Assembly: GCA_016235425.1 (NCBI GenBank)
Contig: JACRLC010000010.1
Location: 1-64,000, forward strand
Direction of reading: 5' to 3'
Source of the DNA: Chloroflexota bacterium
GTDB taxonomy: Bacteria; Chloroflexota; Anaerolineae; Anaerolineales; Villigracilaceae
DNA: 64,000 bases
The position numbers were made by a program, and so were the translations under genes. Below, one piece after another: positions 1 to 8,393 of the stretch (its first letter is position 1; each line of letters begins with the position of its first letter). The notes beneath the pieces were generated by a model, which was given only the letters and a program-made list of their open reading frames with translations, did not search any database and was not told the DNA's origin.

Positions 1-205
1 AATTCTCAAGCAGTTGTTGTTCCGCTTTTCTAAAGAATGCGGGCAGGTTAGGTATTGTCCCAGTCCTGCGAATCGAGAGCCTTTTCAAGTTAAAATGGAC
101 TGTCTGGTGTATTGGTTTTTAAGGTGCAAAAGTCGAGTTAGAACCCTGCATCCTATTTCTCCTCAAAAATTACACAACTGAAATCTCACAAAAATCTGGC
201 CGTTG

Positions 206-211
206 TATAAT
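206..211 (+). promoter_or_regulatory. -10 box of the cyclase gene (leaderless)
   Basis: A perfect TATAAT ends six bases before the ATG at 218, so transcription should begin at or next to the start codon. There is no Shine-Dalgarno sequence and no clear -35 box. The same layout recurs across the window. Confidence 0.6.
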
Positions 212-217
212 GATTCC

Positions 218-3200
218 ATGCAATGCCCCTATTGCGGAACATATTGGCCGGACGAGCTTACACCCACGCTGAAATTTTGCGGCGCGTGTGGACGTCCGCT
301 TGGGGCAACCAGCGCCGCGCCTGAACCGCCAGCAGGGATGAGCGAACCGGGGGGCGAACTGCGTTACATGACTGTTGTCTTCGCGGATTTGGCGGGTTTT
401 ACATCGTTCGCGGAAGACCGATCGCCAGATGAAGTTGCAGAAATCGTAGGGGAACTGTTGCAGAGACTCGCGAAAGTTGTCGAAGAACACAATGGCGGCG
501 TGGACAAATACCTCGGTGACGCGGTTGTCGCCACGTTTGGCCTGCCCAAGCCCGATCCCAACGCGGCGCGCAATGCCGTCCGCGCCGGCCTTGCCATGCA
601 GGAGGAGGCCGCGCGCTTCAACCTCGAGCACGGATTCAACTTTGGCCTCCGTGTTGGCATCCACGCGGGACAGGCCATGTTCCGTTCCATCGGCGGCTCG
701 TGGACGGTGATGGGGGATACCGTCAACACGGCCTCGCGCATCCAGTCTAATGCCGCGCTTGGGAAAGTGTGGATTTCACAACCCGTTTACGAGGAAGTCC
801 GCCGCTTCTTTGACCTCAGTCTCAGGCCAGCCATTGAATTGAAGGGCAAGAAACATACCATCCAGCCGTTTGAAGTGCTGTCAGAGAGGGAAATTCCAAT
901 GGTGGATCTCCCGCCCTTCGTTGGGCGTGAAGCGGAATGGGGGTTGATCCAGTCCACTTTGAGGAAAGCTGTCCAAGAGAAAACGTTGAAGGCGTTGTTT
1001 GTCCGTGGCCCGGCGGGCGTTGGAAAAAGTCGTCTCGCGTGGGAATTGCGTGAATGGGCGCAACGTGCGCCGGAGCTTTATCGGCTCGATGTCATTCAAT
1101 ACGATCACAGCGAACACCTGCCCTCGCACGGACTGAATGCGGTCATCCGCAGCCGCTTTCGCCTGCCGCTTGAATTGGGTGAGGAAGCAATCTTGGAGCG
1201 CCTCTCAAAGAATATCGCCGCGGAGCATCCGTCGGCGCAGAATGGACGCGGCCCGTTGGCCGTCGAATTTTTCGCCTTTGTGCTCGGCATCATGCGCGCG
1301 GACTTTCAAATCCAAAGCATGGATGGCCTGGCGAAATGGCAGAATGCTTTTCTCGAGATCAAATCATGGATGGAATTCCATGCCGCGCAGGAGCCGTGGA
1401 TTCTCGTGCTGGAGGACGTTCAAAAAGGAGACGCCGATACCGCCGCCTTTTTGGATTGGGCCTTCAAGATGGACTGGCGTTCTCCCGTCTTTGTTCTCAT
1501 TACCGCGCGCGAGGAGGATTTCAGCCCCGATTGTTACTGGTTCGAGCCGCTCTCGCGCTGGACACAAAACGGGCAGGTGAAGGAACTGAGATTGCGCGAG
1601 ATCGAACCCGAAACACTTTCACGCGCGTTGCTGCATCTGGGCAACGGCATCATCAACGAGCCTCTTGCCTTGCGAATCGCCGAACATACCGAGGGCAATC
1701 CGCTCTTTGCCATCGAGCTTGTCTTGCTATTGAAGGAGCAGGGCATCGAAAACTCATCCGTTGAAAGCCTGCCCCTGCCTGGTTCCATCCGCGAAGTGAT
1801 GGAAGCGCGCATCGAAAGGCTTGGACTCGCTGGAAAGGAAGTCGCCAAGCGCGGCGCGTTGATGGGACGCCGCTTCACCCTCGAAGCCGTTGACCGCATC
1901 TGGGAGCGTCCCGACTCCGAAATGCAAAACGGACTGCGCGTCCTGCGCGAGACCGAGACCATTTACCAGGAAGCATCCAAACTATTCGTCGGCGAAATGG
2001 AGGAAGTGTTCCGTCACGGACGTTTGCAGGAGGCCGCGCTGGCGCGCATCCCGAAGGAGGAGCGGCAACGCTGGCTGGCTGGCCTGGAAAGCTGGGCAAA
2101 GGCAAAGCTGGAAAGTTTCGGCGAGTACTGGGAGGGCGCAGGCCTCATGCTCATCCCGCTCATCATCCGCGCCCGCAAGGAACATAGCGATACCACCGAG
2201 GCGAGTTTGTGGTATGAAACCCTCGGCTGGCTTCACCGAAAACATCACCGCAACCAGGAAGCCGCCGATTCATTCCGCGAGGCGCTCCTGTTTGCGGAAG
2301 GTGTGCGCCGACTCGTCTTGTATCGTCTTGCCGCCGACCTCGACATCATCAGTGGCGCGGTCGAACGGGCGCGCGAGATGATGCGAAACGCATTCGAAGA
2401 GAATTTGCAATCCACCGAACCTCCCCCAATGCCGGAGCGCATCCGAACACTGATAGATGACCCGCTCGCGCGATGGGATTGCATTACTCCGGCCGAAGCG
2501 AATCTTTCCCTGAAATTGATGTATGCCGATTCGCATTTGCGGCTTGGTCAGGCGCAGGACGCCCGCCAAATTTTTACGGAAGCAGAAAATGTCATCTCGA
2601 ATCTCAGTGGTTCCACGGCTGATATTTTACGCCTGCGCTGGGCAAATCATTGGGGCTATTTCCTCTCCGAGGTGATGGCAAATCCCCAAGCTGCGGAACA
2701 GGTTTATGCGCGCGTGCGAAACACCCTCGACCTCAACGCCGCGCACCTCCAGAGTGAACGTCCCGCCTTCCTCGATACTGAATTCAACATTGAAATGCGC
2801 CTTGGCCGCTACAACCGCGCCCTCGTCCTCGCCGAAGAAATGCTCCAGCTTGCCCGCCGCGATGGCAACATCCGCCAGGAAGCCCGCGCGCACAATTCGA
2901 TGGGCATCACCCTCAACGCCCTCGGCGATTGGGACGCAGCGGCCGATAGCTACGAGCGCTGTCTCTCCCTCGCGCGATCCATCGGCGAGCGCCGCTTCGA
3001 AGCCATCTCCCTGCATAACCTCGGCATTATCCGCATGGACCAGGCCCGCTACGATGAAGCGCGCGCCTGCCAGGAAAGCTATCTCGCCGTCAGCCGCGCC
3101 ACAGGCAACCGCATGGCCGAATCCTACGCGCCCGCCTACCTCGCTGTGACCGCCATCTGTGAGGGACAATTCGATCTTGCAGAATCTCTAATTCTTCAAT

Positions 3201-3613
3201 CTCTGACTCTCGCAGAATCAAATGGATGGACACGCCTCACTGGACTGAATCATGGCTTCACCGGCCTGCTCCACCTTAATCGCTGGCTCGCCTCCCGCGT
3301 GACCGATAGCCTGCCGCGCGTTATCGAATCATTTTCCGCCTCCGAGGATATCTGGAAAAACATTGACGAAGCCGGGGAGTTCTATGCCGCCCTCATCATC
3401 GCCCAATTTCACACGGACGACGAATCCGCCGCCCGCGCCACCCTTGAGCGTGCCCGCGCCAACGTGGACTCCTCCTGGACAGCCGCGCGCATCTTCCTCG
3501 AATTAAGCGAAGCAGTTATCGAGCGCAAGCCACTCGATCCATTCATCGAATGGTTCAAAGAACACGGATTTATCCGAGCGGTGGAATTTACAGAAAAGGC
3601 TGCGGCGATATGA
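218..3613 (+). CDS. Class III adenylate cyclase with zinc ribbon, AAA ATPase and TPR domains
   Basis: A 1131-residue soluble regulator. It opens with a zinc ribbon (CPYC at residue 3, CGAC near 27). A class III nucleotide cyclase domain follows at about 50-200, with metal-binding aspartates in FADLAGFT and DKYLGD and the NTASR transition-state motif; the lysine of DKYLGD is typical of ATP use. A signal-transduction ATPase follows, with Walker A GPAGVGKS near 263, and the C-terminal half is TPR-like helical repeats. The architecture resembles the cyclase/ATPase/TPR regulators common in Chloroflexota and Actinobacteria; cAMP synthesis is inferred from residues. The ATG at 218 was chosen over an upstream TTG at 203 because the -10 box overlaps that codon. 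It stands alone with no obvious operon partner. Confidence 0.9.
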   Translation: MQCPYCGTYWPDELTPTLKFCGACGRPLGATSAAPEPPAGMSEPGGELRYMTVVFADLAGFTSFAEDRSPDEVAEIVGELLQRLAKVVEEHNGGVDKYLGDAVVATFGLPKPDPNAARNAVRAGLAMQEEAARFNLEHGFNFGLRVGIHAGQAMFRSIGGSWTVMGDTVNTASRIQSNAALGKVWISQPVYEEVRRFFDLSLRPAIELKGKKHTIQPFEVLSEREIPMVDLPPFVGREAEWGLIQSTLRKAVQEKTLKALFVRGPAGVGKSRLAWELREWAQRAPELYRLDVIQYDHSEHLPSHGLNAVIRSRFRLPLELGEEAILERLSKNIAAEHPSAQNGRGPLAVEFFAFVLGIMRADFQIQSMDGLAKWQNAFLEIKSWMEFHAAQEPWILVLEDVQKGDADTAAFLDWAFKMDWRSPVFVLITAREEDFSPDCYWFEPLSRWTQNGQVKELRLREIEPETLSRALLHLGNGIINEPLALRIAEHTEGNPLFAIELVLLLKEQGIENSSVESLPLPGSIREVMEARIERLGLAGKEVAKRGALMGRRFTLEAVDRIWERPDSEMQNGLRVLRETETIYQEASKLFVGEMEEVFRHGRLQEAALARIPKEERQRWLAGLESWAKAKLESFGEYWEGAGLMLIPLIIRARKEHSDTTEASLWYETLGWLHRKHHRNQEAADSFREALLFAEGVRRLVLYRLAADLDIISGAVERAREMMRNAFEENLQSTEPPPMPERIRTLIDDPLARWDCITPAEANLSLKLMYADSHLRLGQAQDARQIFTEAENVISNLSGSTADILRLRWANHWGYFLSEVMANPQAAEQVYARVRNTLDLNAAHLQSERPAFLDTEFNIEMRLGRYNRALVLAEEMLQLARRDGNIRQEARAHNSMGITLNALGDWDAAADSYERCLSLARSIGERRFEAISLHNLGIIRMDQARYDEARACQESYLAVSRATGNRMAESYAPAYLAVTAICEGQFDLAESLILQSLTLAESNGWTRLTGLNHGFTGLLHLNRWLASRVTDSLPRVIESFSASEDIWKNIDEAGEFYAALIIAQFHTDDESAARATLERARANVDSSWTAARIFLELSEAVIERKPLDPFIEWFKEHGFIRAVEFTEKAAAI

Positions 3614-3778
3614 AAAGGAGGCGCGCGTGTGCCGCGCCTTCCCCGTAGACAAATCCCGCTAAACGGATAGAATCAGCGTAGGAGTCAGGTACACAGGTAT
3701 ACAGTTCAAAAATCGGGCTTTCATCCTTCACACTTGCCCAGAACGCAAGTGCTGGGTAATTCATCCTTCATCCTTTCC

Positions 3779-3939
3779 ATGAGAAAACTCCGCGTCTTCC
3801 CTTCGACAGGCTCAGGACGAGCCTCTGTCACTCCTCACGAGACAAACCCGCCGTGCGCGAGTTATACGCCCGACTGAAATCCGAGCCGTGGATTGATCCC
3901 TGGCTGGACGAAGAGAATCTCCTCCCCGGCCAGGATTGA
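3779..3939 (+). pseudogene. TIR-domain gene relic 1
   Basis: From the ATG the frame reads like the start of a bacterial TIR domain (MRKLRVF), is broken by about 24 bp of inserted sequence (TTCGACAGGCTCAGGA core), and resumes in another frame as DKPAVRELYARLKSEPW and then WLDEENLLPGQD before a stop. These are typical N-terminal TIR motifs. The rest of the domain is absent. A second, independently truncated copy lies at 4615-4728, so the MntA/HepT pair sits between two TIR fragments. The whole stretch 3614-3954 otherwise holds only this relic and a short GC-rich hairpin after the cyclase stop. Confidence 0.7.
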
Positions 3940-3941
3940 CG

Positions 3942-3947
3942 TATAAT
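3942..3947 (+). promoter_or_regulatory. -10 box of mntA (leaderless)
   Basis: TATAAT ends seven bases before the ATG at 3955. There is no Shine-Dalgarno sequence and no recognisable -35 hexamer at the usual distance. It starts just after the stop of TIR relic 1. Confidence 0.55.
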
Positions 3948-3954
3948 ATTCGAT

Positions 3955-4248
3955 ATGGAACAGGATGTTGTCCTCCAGATCTTGAAACAAAAAAATGCTG
4001 AACTGAAAAAGCAATTTGGCGTGAAGTCCTTGTTGTTGTTTGGCTCAGTAGCAAGGAACGAAGCAACCACGGCAAGCGATGTGGATTTACTGGTGGAGTT
4101 CAATCGCCCTGTTGGCTATTTTGGTTTGTTTGCTTTGCAGGAGTATCTTGAAAAATTGTTGGGCTGCCGCGTTGACATTGGGACTCCAAACAGCCTGAAA
4201 CCTTATGTTCGCGAGAGAGTAATGGGGGAACTGATCCGTGTCACCTAG
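3955..4248 (+). CDS. mntA: MntA-type nucleotidyltransferase antitoxin
   Basis: A 97-residue minimal nucleotidyltransferase. It has the polymerase-beta fold signature GSVARNEATTASDVDLLVEF at about residues 30-50, with the GS pair and the two metal-binding aspartates of SDVD, plus a third acidic residue in RVDIG. In MNT/HEPN pairs this enzyme AMPylates or otherwise blocks the partner HEPN toxin. The next gene begins inside this one (11-bp overlap), so the two are translationally coupled. Start chosen from the leaderless -10 box. Function is inferred from family and pairing. Confidence 0.85.
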   Translation: MEQDVVLQILKQKNAELKKQFGVKSLLLFGSVARNEATTASDVDLLVEFNRPVGYFGLFALQEYLEKLLGCRVDIGTPNSLKPYVRERVMGELIRVT

Positions 4249-4570
4249 AGACTGGCGAGACCGTATCCGCGACATTCTGGATGCTATTGCCGAAATCCAG
4301 AAATTTACGCGCGGCATGGATTACAAAGCCTTTCGGCAGGATGAAAAGGCCGTTCGCGCGGTGGAAATGAACTTTATCATTATCGGTGAAGCCGCCAGCC
4401 AGATTCCTGAAGAGATTGAAGAGGAATATTCAGCGATCCCATGGAACCTCATGCGCGCCATGCGGAATCGAATTGTGCATGCCTACTTCAACGTAGATGA
4501 AAAACTGATGTGGGATACGATTCAAAATGATCTCCCGCCATTAATCCCGATGCTCGAAAACTTGCTTTAA
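4238..4570 (+). CDS. hepT: HepT-like HEPN-domain ribonuclease toxin (DUF86)
   Basis: A 110-residue all-helical DUF86/HEPN protein. The catalytic RX4HXY-type motif is present as RNRIVHAYF near residue 85, so the RNase centre looks intact. It begins at a GTG preceded by GGGGGA inside the end of mntA, giving an 11-bp overlap. With the upstream nucleotidyltransferase it forms a complete type VII MNT/HEPN toxin-antitoxin module. Such modules occur both as stabilising elements and near defence genes; the TIR relics on both sides point to an old defence or accessory island. Confidence 0.85.
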   Translation: MSPRDWRDRIRDILDAIAEIQKFTRGMDYKAFRQDEKAVRAVEMNFIIIGEAASQIPEEIEEEYSAIPWNLMRAMRNRIVHAYFNVDEKLMWDTIQNDLPPLIPMLENLL

Positions 4571-4614
4571 TTCATCCCCTTGGGGCAGAATCCGTTTTTA
4601 TCCATGAATCCGCT

Positions 4615-4728
4615 ATGATGTCCGTTGACCGCAAACTCCGCGTCTTTCTCTGCCACGCCTCACAGGACAAACCCGCCGTCCGCGAGTTGTATGCCCGCCT
4701 GAAATCCGAGCCGTGGATTGATGCTTAG
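4615..4728 (+). pseudogene. TIR-domain gene relic 2
   Basis: An open frame of 37 codons starting with two ATGs encodes VDRKLRVFLCHASQDKPAV and then LYARLKSEPWID, the conserved first strand and helix of bacterial TIR proteins, and then meets TAG. The downstream DNA no longer codes for TIR sequence. It is about 80 percent alike in sequence to relic 1 over the shared part. I infer remnants of one family, left by duplication or by insertion of the mntA/hepT cassette. Confidence 0.7.
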
Positions 4729-4772
4729 CTGGTCAAGCAAATACCTCTTATGGCACGGTTGGGAAGTGGAAA

Positions 4773-4800
4773 AAAAGGAACTGTGATCACAGTTCCTTTT
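4773..4800. terminator. Bidirectional terminator
   Basis: A perfect palindrome with 12-bp arms (AAAAGGAACTGT and its complement) and a GATC loop, A-rich on one side and T-rich on the other. It separates the rightward toxin-antitoxin region from the leftward operon ending at 4819. Confidence 0.75.
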
Positions 4801-4818
4801 CGACTCACGATGCTTTAT

Positions 4819-5112
4819 TTATGGTGGTGGCTTGGCAAAGTACCCAACCAAAATCGGCGCAAGCCACTTTAAGACCGCAATGATGCTTCCTGTTGTAGTA
4901 ACAATACCGCTCAACCACGCTATGAACTTCCTTGTCGAAGTTCTGTAATTGAGTCGAAGTTCGATTACTTTCTTGCCAATTTTCAATGACAAGCCAGGCT
5001 CAACCTTTTCCCAGACTTCTACTTCAATAGCGTCTATATCTTTGATTACCTGTCTTGAGAGTTTTTCTGCCGCAATTTTCTCCAGTGCTACCTTTTGAGT
5101 TCGATTTGCCAT
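4819..5112 (-). CDS. Small membrane protein of unknown function (accessory operon, third gene)
   Basis: A 97-residue protein I do not recognise. The first 70 residues are charged and probably helical; residues from about 65 to 92 form one or two membrane segments (LSGIVTTTGSIIAVLKWLAP), ending in a Pro-rich tail. Start at the ATG at 5112 is set by an AAGGAG box; an in-frame upstream codon at 5151 is less likely. It is last of three genes read leftwards, 39 bp after the ribbon-helix-helix gene. Coding sequence is AT-richer than the neighbourhood, which suggests acquisition by transfer. Confidence 0.6.
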   Translation of the reverse strand: MANRTQKVALEKIAAEKLSRQVIKDIDAIEVEVWEKVEPGLSLKIGKKVIELRLNYRTSTRKFIAWLSGIVTTTGSIIAVLKWLAPILVGYFAKPPP

Positions 5113-5151
5113 GTTAGGGGCTCCTTTTTCTTGAAGGAGACCCGAGAGCAA

Positions 5152-5379
5152 TTAGAGCATCATGATTTGCCGTTCGGTATCGCCTTCTCTGATAATCAGA
5201 GCTGAGCCAGGCTTGTCTTGGGTCTCCAGAGCAAGGAGCCCGAGTTTGATGAATTTTCTGAGCGTTTCTACAACACTCATACCTCTTTCATCTGCTGCCT
5301 CTTTGAGTTCATCGAAGAGTTCCTTTGGTAGAGCCAGATTGTACCTATATACCTTCGAGTCTGAAGATTTAGCAGCCAT
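5152..5379 (-). CDS. Small ribbon-helix-helix-like protein (accessory operon, second gene)
   Basis: 75 residues. The core YNLALPKELFDELKEAADE followed by MSVVETLRKFIKLGL fits a short beta strand plus two helices, as in Arc/CopG/MetJ ribbon-helix-helix DNA-binding proteins. It overlaps the end of the upstream gene by 11 bp and has GGAG upstream of its ATG. A DNA-binding or antitoxin-like regulator of its own operon is a reasonable guess, but the family is not identified with certainty and the C-terminal 20 residues are unassigned. Confidence 0.65.
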   Translation of the reverse strand: MAAKSSDSKVYRYNLALPKELFDELKEAADERGMSVVETLRKFIKLGLLALETQDKPGSALIIREGDTERQIMML

Positions 5380-6025
5380 GAGATATCTCCATGTAATTAT
5401 TAGGATGGCTCAGCTTGTCGAGGAAAATAAAACTGTTGACAAGCTGAGAATTCGACGGGGGGCGCGGCCAAGTAGCAAATGGGATAAAACCTTCGATGTC
5501 TTTTCCAATGCCCTTTTTGGATTTACGTTTTTTGCCTAGAAACGCTAGTATTGTCAATAGCGCGCGATTCGCCCATTTTTTGAAAGACCTGAGGCGTTCA
5601 TGAATGGACTCGCTAACCTGTTCTACCAAGACACCAGCTTCTTTCCGAAGGCTGCTCGAGATCGTCTGGAAGAACTTGATCCAATAAACTACTTCATCAT
5701 GTTTGTCATAAATAGATTTCTGACCTGTAAATCGAAGCCCTTCGATTGAAAGAAAAACGGGTTCATTAGCAGTATCTTCAATGTGGTTAAGGTTAAATAC
5801 ACTCTGCCAATATTCGTTGATATACGCTAAGAAGGATTCGGTATTCACATTCTGTTTTCTGAACTCGAATCCGAAATGTCCATCTTTTCCAAAGCCAAAT
5901 TGGAAATATGTCCTTCGCCTTACTTTTGTGCATTCTGTGCGATTAGTTAGTTCGTCCTCTTGATGAACGTGATATCGCAGTGCTAAGGACGACAAAATAT
6001 CATCATGCTTGTTTTGTGAGACCAT
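5369..6025 (-). CDS. Unknown protein, first gene of accessory operon
   Basis: 218 residues, no family recognised. The N-terminal part is polar with aromatic-rich strands (YFQFGFGKDGHFGFEF near 45); residues about 85-125 contain LSIEGLRFTGQ and DEVVYWIKFFQT; a basic, hydrophobic stretch near 155-175 (RALLTILAFLGKKRKSKK) could be a membrane or amphipathic helix. The ATG at 6025 is preferred over the codon at 6040 because a full consensus promoter ends six bases before it. The gene is AT-rich relative to flanking housekeeping genes, consistent with a horizontally acquired cassette. Confidence 0.6.
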   Translation of the reverse strand: MVSQNKHDDILSSLALRYHVHQEDELTNRTECTKVRRRTYFQFGFGKDGHFGFEFRKQNVNTESFLAYINEYWQSVFNLNHIEDTANEPVFLSIEGLRFTGQKSIYDKHDEVVYWIKFFQTISSSLRKEAGVLVEQVSESIHERLRSFKKWANRALLTILAFLGKKRKSKKGIGKDIEGFIPFATWPRPPSNSQLVNSFIFLDKLSHPNNYMEISHGC

Positions 6026-6031
6026 GCACAC

Positions 6032-6059
6032 ATTATACACATAAAATATGTACTGTCAA
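6032..6059 (-). promoter_or_regulatory. Consensus sigma-70 promoter of the accessory operon
   Basis: Read on the minus strand: TTGACA (6059-6054), 16 bp, TATAAT (6037-6032), then six bases to the ATG at 6025. Both hexamers are perfect. The spacing predicts a leaderless mRNA. Confidence 0.75.
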
Positions 6060-6120
6060 GCCTTGATCAGATGATGCGGCATGGTTCCCCAAGGAAATGA
6101 CCTTTTAAGAAATGTTAGAA

Positions 6121-6154
6121 AAACCTCCTCGCTGAGAAATTGGCGAGGAGGTTT
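6121..6154 (-). terminator. Terminator after etfBA
   Basis: Twelve-base arms AAACCTCCTCGC/GCGAGGAGGTTT around a 10-nt loop, followed on the minus strand by a run of Ts. It lies 26 bp beyond the etfA stop. Confidence 0.7.
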
Positions 6155-6179
6155 CTCATCACTCGTTACTTACTACTTA

Positions 6180-7208
6180 CTACTTCCCCAACTTCTTCCT
6201 CATCGCCTCCGTCAACGCGGGGAGGATCTGGAACAAATCGCCCACCACGCCGTAACGCGCCTGCTTGAAGACGGGCGCGTCGCCGTCTTTGTTAATGGCT
6301 ACAATGAGTTTGGCGTTGCGCATTCCAACGAGATGCTGAATTGCGCCAGAGATACCGCAGGCGATGTACAAGTCAGGCGTGACAACTTTGCCCGTCTGCC
6401 CGACCTGGTGGGCGTAGGTGATGTAACCTGCATCCACGGCTGCGCGGCTCGCACCAACTGCGCCACCAAGCAACTTGGCGAGGTCAGTGACAAGCGCAAA
6501 GCCTTGCTGGGCGCGCCAGAGTTCTGCCTGCTTTTCGTCCATGCCGTTGGGAGGAGTCAGCGATGGGTTGTTGCTCACGCCGCGTCCACCAGAGACAATC
6601 ACACTCGCGTCGCCGAGGTTGACCGCGGCCTCTGTCGCTGAATAGCCTTCGACCTTTGTCAACGCGTCGGTCTTGGCTTCGACTTTGGTAATCGTGCCAG
6701 CGCGTCCCGCCTCGTACGCGGCTTTGGGGAAGTTGCGGGCGCGGATCGTCACGAATTGCGGCTTGGCATTGCAAACGGTCTTCTCCAACACCTTGCCTTC
6801 GTAAATCGGACGCGTCGCGATGACCCTGAGCGCAGTCGAAGGGTCGCCTTCAGATTCCAAACCCGTTATGTCCACCAGCACGCCGCTGTTCAAATCGACT
6901 GCGGACATGCCAGCCAACTCACGGGTACGTGTCGTTGTGGGGAACAGGATCAGGTCAGGGGTCGAGGAAGAAGCGAGCGCCGATAAAGTGGAAGCATACG
7001 TCTCGCCGCGATAATCCTCGAGGGCAGGGTCATCCGCCAGCAGGACTTCGTCGGCGCCATATTCCAACGCGGTCTTCGCAACGGCTTCCGCGTCCTTGCC
7101 GAACACCACTGCGATCGCGGTTCCCAAACTTTTCGCGAGGCCGAGCGCCTCCCATGAAGCAGGCTGGACTTCGCCTTTGAAGTGATCAATGTAGACGAGG
7201 GATTTCAT
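6180..7208 (-). CDS. etfA: Electron transfer flavoprotein alpha subunit
   Basis: 342 residues. It carries the N-terminal ETF fold and the C-terminal FAD domain signature: VSGGRGV near 215, then VGASRAAVDAGY, QVGQTGKVV and YIACGISGAIQH, which bind FAD. With EtfB it forms the heterodimer that passes electrons from acyl-CoA or other dehydrogenases to the quinone pool, or that bifurcates. No dehydrogenase gene is adjacent. The ATG overlaps the etfB stop as ATGA, so the pair is translationally coupled; a longer open frame upstream is only the end of etfB in another frame. Confidence 0.95.
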   Translation of the reverse strand: MKSLVYIDHFKGEVQPASWEALGLAKSLGTAIAVVFGKDAEAVAKTALEYGADEVLLADDPALEDYRGETYASTLSALASSSTPDLILFPTTTRTRELAGMSAVDLNSGVLVDITGLESEGDPSTALRVIATRPIYEGKVLEKTVCNAKPQFVTIRARNFPKAAYEAGRAGTITKVEAKTDALTKVEGYSATEAAVNLGDASVIVSGGRGVSNNPSLTPPNGMDEKQAELWRAQQGFALVTDLAKLLGGAVGASRAAVDAGYITYAHQVGQTGKVVTPDLYIACGISGAIQHLVGMRNAKLIVAINKDGDAPVFKQARYGVVGDLFQILPALTEAMRKKLGK

Positions 7209-7975
7209 AGCACTTTCTCCGCGAGAATTTTGTCGGCCAGGGTTTCGGCGATGGCTTCGGGGGTCTCGCCCGAGATGATTTCGCAAACAACTTCTTCGCT
7301 GGGCGGGTTCATCAACTCGGTGCGAGCGACGACGGACGCAGGCGCGTTCTCGCTGAGGTCAGCCAGCGACCAGACGGGGATAGTGGCCTTTGACGCTTTG
7401 CGGATGCCCATAAACGACGGGTAGCGCGGCTCGCCGATGCTTTGGACAACGCTCAAGATTGCGGGCAATTTTCCACTCACGGTTTGCCGTCCTTCTTCAA
7501 TGACTCGGTCAACCGTCACGCTTCCGTCCTGGACCTTGATGCTGGCAGCCAGACTGAGCAGCGGCCACCCGAGGACACGCGCCGTCTGCGCGCCCGTGAC
7601 GCCTGAGCCGTCGTCGAGGGTCTGGCGGCCAAAGATGACCATGTCCGCGTCGCCAATTTTCTTGATGGCTACGGCCAGGATGCGCGCCGCGCCGACGGAG
7701 TCGAGATTGGCAAGGGCGGGGTCGGAGACCAGTATCGCTTCATCCGCGCCCATGGCGAGGGCGTGTTTGAGCGCCTCCTTGGCGGACTCTGGTCCGATGC
7801 ACAGTGCCGTGACCGTGCCGCCGAGGGCTTCCTTCTGCTGAAGCGCGCCTTCGACCGCGTACTCGTCGAACGGGTTGATGACCAGCGGCGCGTCCCCCCA
7901 CGTGACTTGCCCACCCTCGGCTTTCACTTTCGCTTCCGAGTCGGGCACTTGCTTGATGCAGGCGATGATTTTCAA
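7205..7975 (-). CDS. etfB: Electron transfer flavoprotein beta subunit
   Basis: 256 residues, full length. It starts with the family signature MKIIACIKQVPDSEAKV and contains NPFDEYAVEGAL and the AMP/FAD-binding loop DDGSGVTGAQ near 125. A GGAGG box lies about 10 bases before the ATG. First gene of the etfBA operon, ending in the terminator at 6121-6154. Whether this ETF is of the bifurcating type cannot be settled from the sequence by eye. Confidence 0.95.
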   Translation of the reverse strand: MKIIACIKQVPDSEAKVKAEGGQVTWGDAPLVINPFDEYAVEGALQQKEALGGTVTALCIGPESAKEALKHALAMGADEAILVSDPALANLDSVGAARILAVAIKKIGDADMVIFGRQTLDDGSGVTGAQTARVLGWPLLSLAASIKVQDGSVTVDRVIEEGRQTVSGKLPAILSVVQSIGEPRYPSFMGIRKASKATIPVWSLADLSENAPASVVARTELMNPPSEEVVCEIISGETPEAIAETLADKILAEKVL

Positions 7976-8010
7976 AGGTTCCTCCGTGATTTACGATTTC
8001 AGGCTATTTC

Positions 8011-8108
8011 TGTCATTGCGAGGAGCGAACGATAGTGAGCGACGAAGCAATCTCGCTCGCGGTGTTGGGGATTGCTTCGTCGCAGCGAACGCTCCTCGCA
8101 ATGACGGG
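8011..8108. repeat. Nested palindromic repeat (GTCATTGCGAGG family)
   Basis: Outer arms GTCATTGCGAGGAGCG (8013-8028) and its exact complement (8091-8106) enclose inner arms GCGACGAAGCAATC (8040-8053) and its complement (8071-8084). A diverged copy lies at 46479-46590. It fills the gap between etfB and the next gene. Confidence 0.8.
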
Positions 8109-8393
8109 TTATCTTATGTATGCCGTCATCACCAGAATGTCCGCTCCGATGACGGCAACCAATCCCATCGCGCTAAAGACCTTTTGCCAGAGCACCCATC
8201 TCTCTTTGTTTTTCATTCGTTTGAGGAAGAATTCTTTGAATGGGTAAAGCGATGGTTGGCAGGTGAGGCTGTTGCGGATGTCTTCGTAATACTGATCTGT
8301 GCGAAACCAGAGACGATAGGTGTTGCCCAGGAAAAGCAGGCTGAATAGCAGGAAGACGAGCACGAAACCGAAGGAGGGGAATGTGAGATTCAT
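8109..8393 (-). CDS. Small membrane protein of unknown function
   Basis: 94 residues with two predicted membrane segments: one at about residues 6-24 (FGFVLVFLLFSLLFLGN) and one near 72-90 (VFSAMGLVAVIGADILVM). The central part is polar. Its ATG overlaps the stop of the preceding gene (ATGA), so the two are coupled. No family recognised. Confidence 0.6.
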   Translation of the reverse strand: MNLTFPSFGFVLVFLLFSLLFLGNTYRLWFRTDQYYEDIRNSLTCQPSLYPFKEFFLKRMKNKERWVLWQKVFSAMGLVAVIGADILVMTAYIR

